DNA of 64,000 bases from Hymenopus coronatus (lineage: Eukaryota; Arthropoda; Insecta; Mantodea; Hymenopodidae). Positions within the stretch are counted from its first letter, which is position 1. Each line of letters opens with the position of its first letter. The translations under genes were made by a program, and so were the position numbers. The stretch covers positions 65,584,501 through 65,648,500 of the forward strand of contig CM060899.1 in NCBI GenBank assembly GCA_030762935.1. The letters run 5' to 3'. The notes beneath the pieces were generated by a model. The model had not been told where the DNA came from. It made no database searches and was given only the letters and a program-made list of their open reading frames with translations. This document shows, one piece after another, positions 26,201-40,847 of the stretch.

Positions 26201-29200
26201 AATTCTTCTTACATTCTCTAATAATATTACCACTGTTAAAACTGAAAGTAAATGTTACTAAAGAGTCACACTTTTGTGATTTTAGGAGTGGTAATGCTTC
26301 CACTTGACCAAACTTTATAAAAAAGTTAATTCAATTTATTTTTCTTCAGGTATTTTTTTCTGTAGGTGCTGGGGATCCTTGTGAAAATTGTTTGCATTGC
26401 CTCACTGAACTAGGAATTGGGAAAAAATACAATTCAATTGTCAGGTAATAGAATTTAATTTCTCTTCCTCTAATTTGTAATGCTAGAGAATACATATTTT
26501 ATGTTTTTCAATGATTGATGATTGATAATTAACAACACATTGAAGCCTGGGCATTTCAGTAGCTGAAGTGCCAAGAAACCCAGGGTTTTTATGCCTACTT
26601 TGAGTTATTATTTACAGCACATCAATTAAATATGTGGAAAAGTATGAGACAATCTAAAGTAGGGCATTCAAGGATTTCTCAACAAGTAAGAAAATAGTCA
26701 TAACTTCCATATTAATATTTTATTTTAAATTTACAAGTATCAAATATGAGTTTGAAAAGAACTGCGTAGAGCTGCTTACACTCCATTTATTCAAAGTTTG
26801 AAAAACTCTCCTTCGGAATCAGAATTTTCCACAGCTTCATTTGTATCCTGAATTTCAGCTTCAGTTCACAGAAATCGAGGAAAATGCAGCATTTTAACAT
26901 TTAAGAGCACAAATCACAAATGTAACAAACAGATCACCACCTTCAAAGAAAATGGTGTGACTACCCAAGAGCAGCCAATATTACTAAATCTCCTAAAATT
27001 CCTAATAGTTGACTAAAGCAAGAACAGATGGCAGCACAAATTAGACAACTAAACGATAACTGATATATGTTCTATGCTGTATAGCCCAAGACCGAGTTAA
27101 GGTTGTGGAATTGCATTAAAAGCATTACAAATACTTGCCCAAGCTATGCTCGGGCATGGGCCCCATGAACATTTTGCATGGCCCGAGAGCTATACTCGGG
27201 CATGGGCCTCATGAATATTTTGCATGGCATGAGCTATGCTCAGCCATGGGCCTCATGAACATTTCGCATGGCCCGAGAGCTATACTCAGGCTTGGGCTCC
27301 AATGTGTTAATAATGATGATAATAGCTAATCCACAACTAAATTACTGCTATCAAGTGATGCTACTATTGCTCACATTTATTTTCAAGGACTTTAAACTTT
27401 CTCAGCGCTGGTTATTAATGACTTCTTCTTGGCATGTCAATCAGGTAAATGTTGGATTAATTTCCAAGCTTTCAACGACATACTCTGTTGCCATCATCAT
27501 GAGTTCCTTGATGTTGGCGATAGAGTACGTCATTGAAAGCTTGGAAAGTAATCCCACATTTACCTGGCTGACATCCCAAGAAGAAATCATTAACATTTAT
27601 TTTCATATATTCATGAAAATACACATGTATTTGCAATTAGGTAATTGTTTATTTCACACCAAGGGACTGATTTGTTTCAAACCTGCCTTAGCATGTGCTA
27701 AACAATATCCAAAAGGCATTTTAAAGAGTCTTTTTTTCGGCCAAAATTTAGTTTGGCTGCAATAAAATATTGAATAAAATAGAATAGAATTTATTCCCTT
27801 AAGAAATACAATATATTAACGAAAAAGAAAATAATACAAACTTTAACAACGTGATTACATTTCTATATACATTAGATTTTACAATAGTAATCACAATACT
27901 AAATACAGTTGACACTAAGTATATCTTGGTCTTGAAGGCAGTGAGTGAGTGAGTGAGTGAGTGAGTGAGTGAGTGAGTGAGTGAGTGAGTGAGTGAGTGA
28001 GTGAGTGAGTGAGTGAGTGAGTGAGTGAGTGAGTGAGTGAGTGAGTGAGTGAGTGAGTGAGTGAGTGAGTGAGTGAGTGAGTGAGTGAGTGAGTGAGTGA
28101 GTGAGTGAGTGAGTGAGTGAGTGAGTGAGTGAGTGAGTGAGTGAGTGAGTGAGTGAGTGAGTGAGTGAGTGAGTGAGTGAGTGAGTGAGTGAGTGAGTGA
28201 GTGAGTGAGTGAGTGAGTGAGTGAGTGAGTGAGTGAGTGAGTGAGTGAGTGAGTGAGTGAGTGAGTGAGTGAGTGAGTGAGTGAGTGAGTGAGTGAGTGA
28301 GTGAGTGAGTGAGTGAGTGAGTGAGTGAGTGAGTGAGTGAGTGAGTGAGTGAGTGAGTGAGTGAGTGAGTGAGTGAGTGAGTGAGTGAGTGAGTGAGTGA
28401 GTGAGTGAGTGAGTGAGTGAGTGAGTGAGTGAGTGAGTGAGTGAGTGAGTGAGTGAGTGAGTGAGTGAGTGAGTGAGTGAGTGAGTGAGTGAGTGAGTGA
28501 GTGAGTGAGTGAGTGAGTGAGTGAGTGAGTGAGTGAGTGAGTGAGTGAGTGAGTGAGTGAGTGAGTGAGTGAGTGAGTGAGTGAGTGAGTGAGTGAGTGA
28601 GTGAGTGAGTGAGTGAGTGAGTGAGTGAGTGAGTGAGTGAGTGAGTGAGTGAGTGAGTGAGTGAGTGAGTGAGTGAGTGAGTGAGTGAGTGAGTGAGTGA
28701 GTGAGTGAGTGAGTGAGTGAGTGAGTGAGTGAGTGAGTGAGTGAGTGAGTGAGTGAGTGAGTGAGTGAGTGAGTGAGTGAGTGAGTGAGTGAGTGAGTGA
28801 GTGAGTGAGTGAGTGAGTGAGTGAGTGAGTGAGTGAGTGAGTGAGTGAGTGAGTGAGTGAGTGAGTGAGTGAGTGAGTGAGTGAGTGAGTGAGTGAGTGA
28901 GTGAGTGAGTGAGTGAGTGAGTGAGTGAGTGAGTGAGTGAGTGAGTGAGTGAGTGAGTGAGTGAGTGAGTGAGTGAGTGAGTGAGTGAGTGAGTGAGTGA
29001 GTGAGTGAGTGAGTGAGTGAGTGAGTGAGTGAGTGAGTGAGTGAGTGAGTGAGTGAGTGAGTGAGTGAGTGAGTGAGTGAGTGAGTGAGTGAGTGAGTGA
29101 GTGAGTGAGTGAGTGAGTGAGTGAGTGAGTGAGTGAGTGAGTGAGTGAGTGAGTGAGTGAGTGAGTGAGTGAGTGAGTGAGTGAGTGAGTGAGTGAGTGA

Positions 29201-32200
29201 GTGAGTGAGTGAGTGAGTGAGTGAGTGAGTGAGTGAGTGAGTGAGTGAGTGAGTGAGTGAGTGAGTGAGTGAGTGAGTGAGTGAGTGAGTGAGTGAGTGA
29301 GTGAGTGAGTGAGTGAGTGAGTGAGTGAGTGAGTGAGTGAGTGAGTGAGTGAGTGAGTGAGTGAGTGAGTGAGTGAGTGAGTGAGTGAGTGAGTGAGTGA
29401 GTGAGTGAGTGAGTGAGTGAGTGAGTGAGTGAGTGAGTGAGTGAGTGAGTGAGTGAGTGAGTGAGTGAGTGAGTGAGTGAGTGAGTGAGTGAGTGAGTGA
29501 GTGAGTGAGTGAGTGAGTGAGTGAGTGAGTGAGTGAGTGAGTGAGTGAGTGAGTGAGTGAGTGAGTGAGTGAGTGAGTGAGTGAGTGAGTGAGTGAGTGA
29601 GTGAGTGAGTGAGTGAGTGAGTGAGTGAGTGAGTGAGTGAGTGAGTGAGTGAGTGAGTGAGTGAGTGAGTGAGTGAGTGAGTGAGTGAGTGAGTGAGTGA
29701 GTGAGTGAGTGAGTGAGTGAGTGAGTGAGTGAGTGAGTGAGTGAGTGAGTGAGTGAGTGAGTGAGTGAGTGAGTGAGTGAGTGAGTGAGTGAGTGAGTGA
29801 GTGAGTGAGTGAGTGAGTGAGTGAGTGAGTGAGTGAGTGAGTGAGTGAGTGAGTGAGTGAGTGAGTGAGTGAGTGAGTGAGTGAGTGAGTGAGTGAGTGA
29901 GTGAGTGAGTGAGTGAGTGAGTGAGTGAGTGAGTGAGTGAGTGAGTGAGTGAGTGAGTGAGTGAGTGAGTGAGTGAGTGAGTGAGTGAGTGAGTGAGTGA
30001 GTGAGTGAGTGAGTGAGTGAGTGAGTGAGTGAGTGAGTGAGTGAGTGAGTGAGTGAGTGAGTGAGTGAGTGAGTGAGTGAGTGAGTGAGTGAGTGAGTGA
30101 GTGAGTGAGTGAGTGAGTGAGTGAGTGAGTGAGTGAGTGAGTGAGTGAGTGAGTGAGTGAGTGAGTGAGTGAGTGAGTGAGTGAGTGAGTGAGTGAGTGA
30201 GTGAGTGAGTGAGTGAGTGAGTGAGTGAGTGAGTGAGTGAGTGAGTGAGTGAGTGAGTGAGTGAGTGAGTGAGTGAGTGAGTGAGTGAGTGAGTGAGTGA
30301 GTGAGTGAGTGAGTGAGTGAGTGAGTGAGTGAGTGAGTGAGTGAGTGAGTGAGTGAGTGAGTGAGTGAGTGAGTGAGTGAGTGAGTGAGTGAGTGAGTGA
30401 GTGAGTGAGTGAGTGAGTGAGTGAGTGAGTGAGTGAGTGAGTGAGTGAGTGAGTGAGTGAGTGAGTGAGTGAGTGAGTGAGTGAGTGAGTGAGTGAGTGA
30501 GTGAGTGAGTGAGTGAGTGAGTGAGTGAGTGAGTGAGTGAGTGAGTGAGTGAGTGAGTGAGTGAGTGAGTGAGTGAGTGAGTGAGTGAGTGAGTGAGTGA
30601 GTGAGTGAGTGAGTGAGTGAGTGAGTGAGTGAGTGAGTGAGTGAGTGAGTGAGTGAGTGAGTGAGTGAGTGAGTGAGTGAGTGAGTGAGTGAGTGAGTGA
30701 GTGAGTGAGTGAGTGAGTGAGTGAGTGAGTGAGTGAGTGAGTGAGTGAGTGAGTGAGTGAGTGAGTGAGTGAGTGAGTGAGTGAGTGAGTGAGTGAGTGA
30801 GTGAGTGAGTGAGTGAGTGAGTGAGTGAGTGAGTGAGTGAGTGAGTGAGTGAGTGAGTGAGTGAGTGAGTGAGTGAGTGAGTGAGTGAGTGAGTGAGTGA
30901 GTGAGTGAGTGAGTGAGTGAGTGAGTGAGTGAGTGAGTGAGTGAGTGAGTGAGTGAGTGAGTGAGTGAGTGAGTGAGTGAGTGAGTGAGTGAGTGAGTGA
31001 GTGAGTGAGTGAGTGAGTGAGTGAGTGAGTGAGTGAGTGAGTGAGTGAGTGAGTGAGTGCGTGCGTGCGTGCGTGCGTGCGTGAGTGAGAGTGTGAGTGT
31101 GTGCATGTGAGTGAATGAGTGAGTGAGTGTGTGTGTGAGAATGTGAGTGTGTTTGTGTGTGTGTGTGAGAGAGAGTGTGCGTGTGAGTGAGTGAGTGAGT
31201 GTGTGTGTGTGAGTGTGTGTGTGAGAGTGTGCGTGTGAGTGAGTGAGTGTGTGTGTGAGAGTGTGAGTGTGTCTGTGTGAGAGTGTGCGTGTGGGTGAGT
31301 GAGTGTGTGTGTGTGTGTGGGAGTGTGTGTGAGAGTATGTGAGTGTGTGTGTGTGTGTGTGTGAGTGAGTGAGAGAGAGTGAGTGAGTGAGTGAGAGTGT
31401 GAGAGTGAGTGAGTGAGTAAGTGAGTGTGTGTGCGTGTGCATGTGTGAGTGTGTGTGTCATTTGTGAAGAGGTTACACACTGTAGTCACTATGGGCTTAC
31501 TGTCTGTCAAATCCTAGGAGGATAAGATAATATGAGAGTATTAGCGACAGAATGGCCAAAACCAGATGGCAAGGGAAGAGCCACTGTGGAGAGCCCTAAC
31601 ATAGTCCAAGTAGTTCATCTCAACAGGGGAGGGAAGGAGTTCATACCCCAAGTCTAACTCCTTGGGTCCTATAGATGACTCCATACTGCTGAGAGCTGTA
31701 TTTCCAAAGCATATTCACCACCACAGCAGGGCACCACCAACATTGCCGACTCTTACAACCCTGAGAAAGACCAGCCGCACCGTCGCCGAGTGGTTAGACC
31801 ACTTGCCTCTCACCTAGACGGCCGGGGTTCGATTCCAAGTGATTGCATATGAGATTTGTGGTGGACAAAGCAGCGCTGGGGCGGGTTTTCTCAGGTACTC
31901 CGGTTTCCCCCACCATCGCATTCCACCGGTGCTCCATCATCATTCATGTGTCATCAGTGTCACTACCTGTGGTGCCATAAGTAGTTAAAGCAGGCATTAA
32001 ACACTACCCCCTGAGAAATATCAGTTGGATGAACTGGAGATGAAATGAATGGACAGGAATTTCAGGAAAATGAAAAAATCTCTGCAGCAATCACCAGTGT
32101 TTGGGATACCCCCATAGGTGCTGCGAGAACCCAGAACGTTCCAAATGCCAGTCCCAGCTCAAGCTTCGTCTTTAGCCAAGGGCATACCTCAGATGAACAG

Positions 32201-35200
32201 GATGCATAAAACAAGTTCACAGGTGCAGTGTCTTCAAATAAATAGCTATGGTTCAATACTACAAAATCACCTAAAGATGCATTCATTTACAGATAAGCAG
32301 ATGCATAACTTATTTGCCAAAATCATAAAAATTAAAATTCAAAATAATCAAGTGATAGTTTTAGTATTTTTAGTAATATAATGTCTTTTATTTATGCTTT
32401 CCATGAAAGAGATATGCAATATGTACTAATGTTCACAATTATTTATATACAGGCAGGTCTGCAACTATGTGTGGATACACTTTCAACATTTGTGCAAGTG
32501 TTAAATGTTCCACAAACTGTTCATCAACATTTAATGCATTTGTTTCAAAACATGTATATTTTTAACTGTTAAAACCAGATGGAAATGGTTTAATTATTTT
32601 ATTCACACAAGCCGTGTGTAGGACAGGTAGAGTTAGACTGAAAAATTCAATGCCATAGCCAGGATTTGAACCATGGATCTCCCGGTCTCTAGCCGGTTGT
32701 TCTACCACTGAGCTACCATGGCAACATGCTGGCACAGCATTGAATTTCTCAACTGACACGATGTGTCATCTCACCCAAACTGAGCTGTCATGTCCTTAAT
32801 TCAGTATACAAATAACAGCATCCTAAAAACACATTATCATCTTATTTTCATTCACTGATGACCTATGTAGAATATTCTGGGGAAATACAGTAGATGCCAA
32901 AAGGTGTTTATTATGCAAAAAAAGGTAATAAGAATAATGGTAGGGGAAAGACGATCAACTCACTGCAAACCACTCTTCAAAATGTTTGGAATTTTACCAT
33001 TAGCCTGTGAATATATTCTAGCCATATTGTCATTTGTAATAAATAACCCAGCAAAGTTTACAAAAAATGCAGATATCCATAACAAAGAGACCAGATATAG
33101 ACAGGACGTATATAGACCAACAAATAATTTGCAGTCATTCCAAAAAGGGGTTTACTACATAGGACTAGTTTTGTTTAATTCACTTCCCTCTTCTATAAAA
33201 GAATTGTAAATGAATAAAAACAAGTTTAGATCAGAATTAAAAAGATACCTTATTAGTCATACCTTCTATACAGAGGAGGATTTCATTCAGGCAAAAAATA
33301 CTGGTAATAATGTAACATTGTAAATATAATAAACATGAATATTCTAAGAATGCATGTGTATGAGTAGGTGTTTGGAAACACATATGTAATTGTATTATGC
33401 AAAACTGAAACCTCTGAAAATTCATTGTCAGAGATATTATTTGTAAATAAATGTATTAATAAGTATCAATAAATGTAATTCTTGACATGAGAGTTTAGGT
33501 ATAGAGTCTATTCTCAAAATAGGATCTACAATGTTATGTATATATACGTGCGTGCATGCTGGGTGTGTGTGTGTGTGTTTACTGAGGTAATGGTCCATGT
33601 GAGTTGGTTGTCTATACCTGGACTTGTAAATCTTCTGCAGTTTTTCCTAGTTATTAAATATATCGAGAAAGATAATTTGCCCACCAACTCTAATTCTGTT
33701 GTAAATTGAATTTTTGTATTTTGACTATTCCAACATCAGTATTTTTGTTGTTGACAATACATTCAGGTATGGACTAAGGTTTAGATCCATTTTACGATGA
33801 ATATCTATGCAAAACTTTATCTTACAAAAGATTAACAGCAGGAGATCATTGTATTGTAGGTATAGAATAAAAAAAACAGGATAAAAAAAAAGTAAAGTAA
33901 ACAATGGAAAAATGTAAACAGTGGGAACACAGAATTGGGATTTACTATAAAGTTAATTATTCCAAAGAATGGTTTATATCTTAATTTAAATTGTTTGAAA
34001 AACTGTTTAATATTATTTATATTATTATATTTATTTTACAGTGTTGTACCATGCACGGTGTACTTCCAAGGTTTAGAGGATGACTTTGAAGAAGAAGAGT
34101 AAGCAAGATTTTAGACAAATATCTGCTCTAAGTACAGCCGTTGAAATAATCATATTTACTGATATTAACTACTTATGTCATGCTTTTTTGGTATTTGCTA
34201 ATTTGTTTCAATAAAGATCATAGCGATGCTCAACATTCATTGGTCTATTTCAGGAAAGATCCTGCTGAAAAGAAGGCCTGGAATAATTTTGTGCAATCAA
34301 TTAGATCAAAGCTAACGGTAAAGTCAGTGGTAGATGGTGTAAGGAGTGGTGCAGAATGCTCCTTTGATTATTTGCTACTGGTTCTAACTGCAGAGTAAGT
34401 CACATATTTAAATATTAGAAATTATTAAAATTAGAGAAATGTACTTTGATTTGAATACCCAGAAAACCTTAAGTTTAGGTTATAAATGGAGAGCATCAAT
34501 TCATAACAAATGAAGGGTTGCCGCACTTAAGCTCGGACATTTTTACATATTATAATGGTAATACTCCTCTTTTATATATTTTGAATATTACTCCTGGTAA
34601 CAATGTTTACTTTCTCTACACGTACTATGTATAGAGAAGATATTGCATTCCACCCAAAAATTTGATACCAAGATTTCATCGGAAATACATGTTTTGGGTC
34701 CTCCTGAATCCAAAAAAGGCATTTTTGGAAAAAGGTGTGTGTGTCTGTGTCTGTGTGTGCATCCGCGTGCGTGTGTGTATGTGTGAACAGCACAGCTCGA
34801 AAACAAATAGATTGTTAAATACTAACCTTTGTATTTAGTTTGGTATCTTCCAAGGATGCAACGCAAAGATTTTAAAGAAAATGCCTATACCCCAAACTAC
34901 CCTTTACATGAAAAAAATTTCGAAAATTTTGATTTTCTCAAAAATGGCTCTAACGATTTTGATTAAAATCTCTTATATATAAGTTATTTAATACCAAATA
35001 AAATGTATATCTTGAATTTTCTGGGAATAGCCTCTGAAGACTACTTTATTCTCGATGAATTTTAGAGAATTTGGCATAACTGCTAAACCGTAAAAGATGG
35101 ACAAAAACTTACCACACAAAAAATATAGAGCACGTTAAAACACACAATTTATGTAATATGCATTTTATTTGTGAAGTTGATTGTTTATTTTGATATTCCT

Positions 35201-38200
35201 TGTTTTTGGTTTCAGCTTTCAAAAACATACTTTTGTCATACAGGAATTTGTCAACTCCTGTCCATACAAAGGAACTTCAGTCACATAGCAACCAGCTTTT
35301 GACTATCACTTTAACCTATGGTACTCCCTTATTTTGCTGCTGCTTACAAGGAAGCAAGCTAAATTTTTCTCGATTAGCATGAAGTAAATAGAAGCATAAG
35401 CTTTTTAACAATAATTTGTTACAGAGATGTAGAGAAAGTCATATGGAACATCAGATTTTTTTTTCTGTCACCTTGAACAATTTTTGCTTCATTTCTAAAT
35501 CCTACTTGCTTCGAGGTCTAATTTGTAAGAGGATGAGGTAATGACAGTTTTCACTCGCCACTTGTCATATTTCCTGATGGCTTTAGAACTGCTGGAATAC
35601 CATTTCCCAGTTTCAGACCATGCCATTTTGAATTCATTTTATTCTAGCATTTTTCAAACAACTCCTAAACACCAATACAAAATGTTTAAATGATAGCTAT
35701 CAGATGGTGTACTCACTCAAACTAAATCTTTAGGTGTTGGATGGTAGAGTCAGACTAAAAAATTCAATGCCATAGCCAGGATTTGAACCACGGATCTCCC
35801 GATGTCTAGCCGGTTGCTCTGCCACTGAGCTACCAGGCAACATGCCAGCATAGCATTGAATTTTTCAGTCTGACTCTACCTATCCAACTCCTGTCCTACA
35901 CACGGCTTGTGCGAAAATCAATTAAAACCAATACCCTTGGCCATAATAATTGGCTATACTATGACTCATGGGACTTAAAGTACTTACAACATTGTAAGTC
36001 GCCATTGGGGTTGTCATCTCAAAATAATTTGAGATCACCTTGTGGTTTACCAGGAAACATGCGAGTCAGTTGAGAAGTTCAATGCTATGCCAGCATGTTG
36101 CCATGGTAGCTCAGTAGGAGAGCAACCGGCTAGAGATAGGGAGATCCGTGGTTCAAATTTCGGCATTTTTCAGTCTGACTCTACCTATCCAACTCCTGTC
36201 CTACACGTGATTTGTGTGAAGAACAATTAAAACTAAATCTTTAGGTATTTAAAATTAGGAGCATAATATTGCCAATGCCAAATTCTTAATCTTTTACCAT
36301 TAAAATTTAAATAAATCACTACTGCAAAATGGGTGGTTTACACAACTTAAGCTCACTGGAGGCTGTTATGGTGCTCGCCTGGAAGTAATTCTACTGTTTC
36401 TGTTATGTGTCCCAACAAATCAAGCCATAAAACTTGAATCCCCGTTTTGTCCATCTACCCGGTTTTGTCCGACTCTCCCCTACTAGATGATTTTCAAGCT
36501 GTGAAACAAAATTATTCTGTATCTAATGTAAGCTTGTTCTGCATTTGTTGTACACCTCACTGACAAATGTTTTGAAAGACTGAATTAGCAAAACTTAACT
36601 ACAAATACAGTCCATCACTTTTTTCTCTCTCTTTACAGCATGGTGGCAGCTGTGGGACTGGTAGAAAATAATTCTGTCAATATTGTAGCAGCTATGCTTA
36701 TTTCTCCACTTATGGTAAGATATATTTTATAAGCAGAATAATAGTTATTTACATTACATTTGGCTTAATTAGACTATTATTTGTGAGTGGGATGTTTAGT
36801 ACACGAGCACATAAGTATCTGTGAGGAAACCATCTGTGTATACATGTGTCCATTTGAGCAATATTTTATCTTGATAATGCCACAGGTTATATATTGTTAA
36901 TCAGTAATAATAATAATGATAATAATATAACAATAATGATAGTTTCTTTGCTTCCCTTTTTATGTAGCTGTATTTTGTGCTGAAAATGTGTTTTTAAAGG
37001 ACAGTTTATTCATAGAAAAACAAATCCTAACTATTCTTCTTTAGTCTGCAATATAAACTTATGTATATAACTCAAACAACTAAATATAATGTGTATGATA
37101 CACAGATTTGACACCAGAAAAGGTAAATGTAGTGACTGAGAGTGAGTCAGTAAACCAGGATATTGCAGAAATGAGATTTGGTGTATCAGCTTCATTCACT
37201 ACTTATTTAGCAGTGCATGTTGCATGAATACCTCTGCTCCATACCCCATTGTTCTGCATGTTTTTATTCAGACACAAGGGTCTTTGGAATGGTGCAATGA
37301 TTTACCCAGAGAAAATGCAATCAAGATCTATCAAGGAGTACAGTGCAGCAACTCTTTGCATTCATGCGTGAGGCAATAGCTTAAGTCTCAATTCGTAGCA
37401 TTAAGTTAAATACAACTCCTTACAATATTACAAAACTTAAACATTTAAAAACATCAAAAAAATAGTGAAGTTTATATATTTTATAAAGTATTAGATATAC
37501 TTCAATACCTACAAGTATGAAGTATTGAAGTTCCATTCCTAACTGCTTTTATATAATGCAAGAAATATAACAGTTTAACCTCCAACTTGATGCTTAAATC
37601 TAGTTAACAAACTGATTTAAAAACCTGATATAAATATTATGGAAATAGCTTAGAGGAAATTGAATCCACGGGATATCTTGGAGCCATATTAGACAATAAA
37701 TAAATAATAATAATAATAACAATAACATTAACAACAACTGAATGCTGCAGGAAACTAAAGAGAGTTATTTATTTATTAAAGTTAAATAATTTGCTAAAGT
37801 TAAATATTACACAAAGTGTAAAACTAGAACTTATAAAAATGAAATTACTTAGTTTCTGAACTGCACTCATACCAAGACATATTATAATAAAATAAATTAT
37901 GAAAATTATCAATATAACACTAGTCATAGGAATGACTGCAGTGTAGTATACCATAGATTAGCAATATTTGAACGGAGTCCAAAGTATAATGGAGTTGTAT
38001 TGTATAATAAACTTCATAATGAAATAAAGTTAATAAACAATGTACCTAAATAAATTCAAAAAAGACCTAAGTATATTCAGTAAATAAAGCATTCTATTCA
38101 ATTGAAGAAATTGTTAATAACTGATGTAGTTCTTATATTTCTATTGTATTTAACTGATTTGTCTGTATTTTTGCTTATTATATTTCTGTTGTATATAGAA

Positions 38201-40804
38201 CCAAATTGACAATGTCTAATAGATTTATGTAGTCTAATGGACAATAAATTGAAATTAAATTTATATGTTTATTTATAGAGCCCAATTATGGCAGCCACAT
38301 TTGGAACTATCATTGCTGACAGAAAATTACAGAAAATTGGCATAAGAAGCGAAATCATTGGACTCTTTATATCTTTACTTTTTGGTTTCATATTTGGTTT
38401 GCTTGTTGGAACTACGCAAGATCCATGGGGCACGGGGGACTGGCCTACCGAAGAAATGAAGGGGAGGTGAGTACCTAGAAATGTAGTGAGGACAGTGTAG
38501 TGTTGGCAGTGCTGTCTGAGAGGCAGTGGCAGCTATTCAGGTGAAGTAGATGAAAAAGTTTTCACTTAAATATAGCAATATTCCATTTTTACTTTCTCTA
38601 CACGTACTATGGACATAGTGTATAGAGAAGGTATTGTATTGCACCCAAAACTTCAATACCAAGATTTCACCGGAAATGCATGTTTTGGGTCCCCGTGAAT
38701 CCAAAAAAAACATTTTCAGAAAAAGGTCTGTGTGTGCATGCATGAGTGTGTTGATAACACAGCTCAAAAATGAAAAGACTGTTAAATACGAACTTGGTAT
38801 TTAAGTTTGGCATCTTCCAAGGATGCAACATGAAGACTTTCAAGAAAATCCCCCCACCCCCAACTACCATTTACATGGAACTTTTTTTGAAAATTTTGAT
38901 TTTCTTAAAAATGGGTCTAACAAATTTGATTAAAATATCATATATTAAAGATATTTACCTGACAAATAAAATGTATAGCTTGAATTTTCCGGGAATAGCC
39001 TCTGAATACTACTTTATTCTGGATTAATTTTACGGAATTTTGCATAACTGCTAAACCGTAAGAGTTGGACAAAAACTTACTGCACAAAAAATGTAGAGCC
39101 CTTTAAAACACACAATTTATGTTGCATACATTTTTTTCCTGGAGTTGATAGTTTTTATATAGTCCTTGATTTTGGTTTTAGCTTGGAAAAACATAATTTT
39201 CTCATACAGGAATTTGTCAACTCCTGTCCATACAAACAAAGGAACTTCAGTCACATAGCAACCAGCTTTTGACTATCACTTTAACCTATGGTACTCCCTT
39301 GTTTTGCTTCTACTTACAAGGAAGCAAGTGATAAGACTATTCTGCTATTTTTTTCTCGATTAGCATGAAGTAAAAGCATAAGCTTTTTAACGATAATTTG
39401 TTGCAGAGATGTAAAGAAAGTCATGTGAATGGAACACATCAGATTTTTTAATGTTACTGGCATTCTAAATTTTAATCACAATTTTAAACTGCAAGCAGCC
39501 TGCAGTATGGTCAATGCCCAAATCAAGTTTTGCTTGGAACTTACAGCCAAGCAGGGAAAGAATTGGTGAAAAACAGTTGACTTTCAAAACAAGAAATTCA
39601 GAAGGTAGAGTCAAACTGAAAATGCAATGCCATAGCCGGGATTTGAACCACAGCTATCGTGGCAACATGCCAATATGAGAATAAATTCCGCACAAGCCAT
39701 GTGTAGCACAAGAGTTGGAAAAGTAGTCGGACTGAAAAATTCAAAGTCATAGCCAGGAAATACGCAAGTTGTTTACCGGGAAATGTGCAAGTCATTTGGG
39801 GAATTTACAGCCATACTGACAGGTTGCATTGGTAGCTCAATGGTTGGAGTAACTGGATGGAGACCAGAGATCCATGGTTCAAATCCTGGTTATAGCATTG
39901 CATTTTTCAGTCTGACACTACCATTTCAACTCCTGTCCTATTTTCAATACTAGAATATCTTTCCTTATAATTATAATTAGAAGAGAAATAAGGAAATATA
40001 CTACACTAAAGCTATAGTCAAATCTTTTAAAAGCTGTCACTGCATAATAACTTTGAAATTCTGTTCTCCTTGCATTGCCAGGAATAAAACAAAAAATCGT
40101 ATGTGTTCCATTCACATGACTTTCTCCACATCTCTGTAACAAATTATTATTAAAGACTTATGCTTCTATTTACTTCATGCTAATCAAAATAAACATTAGT
40201 AGAAATGCTTTCTTGTAAGTAGAAGGGAAAATGAAGGAATACACTAGGCTAAAACGATAGTCAAACCTTTTAAAAGCTGGTTGCCATATGGATGAAATCT
40301 GTTTCTTTGCATTGCCAGGAACTGACAAATTCCCATTCAGTATTTTAAAACTGAAACCAATAACAGGGAATATCTCAAAAATGGTCAACTCCACAAAAAA
40401 AAAATGCATATGACATAAATTGTATGTTTCATTGAGATCTACACATATTGTGTAGTAAGTTTTTGTCCACCCCTTACGTTTTACTAGACAAGAAAAATCC
40501 AGCAAGATTCATCCAGAATAAACAGGTCTTCACTGGATATTCCCAGAAAAGTCAATATATTCATTTTATTTGTTGTGTAAATATTTTTAATATATGGTAT
40601 TTTAATTAAAATCGTTAGAGCCATTTTTGATAAAATTAATATTTTCGAAAATTTTTCCACATAAAGGATAGTTTAAAGTGTGAGGATTTTCCTCAAAATC
40701 TTTGTGTCACATCCCTGGAAGATACTAAACTTATATACCAAGTTTGGTATTTTACCGACTTTTTGTTTTTGAGTTATTGTGTTTATAGACACATGGACAC
40801 ACAC

Positions 40805-40847
<43 letters not shown>

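Noticed and set aside
27941..31083. Array as telomeric or CRISPR repeat
   Set aside because: The unit is GTGA, not the TTAGG or TTAGGG telomere unit, and there are no spacers.
27799..31510. Three overlapping minus-strand frames of about 1,200 residues, all Ser-Leu-Thr-His repeats
   Set aside because: They are translations of the (GTGA)n array. A four-base unit without stops on one strand gives the same peptide in all three frames. No start context, splice signals or unique domain.
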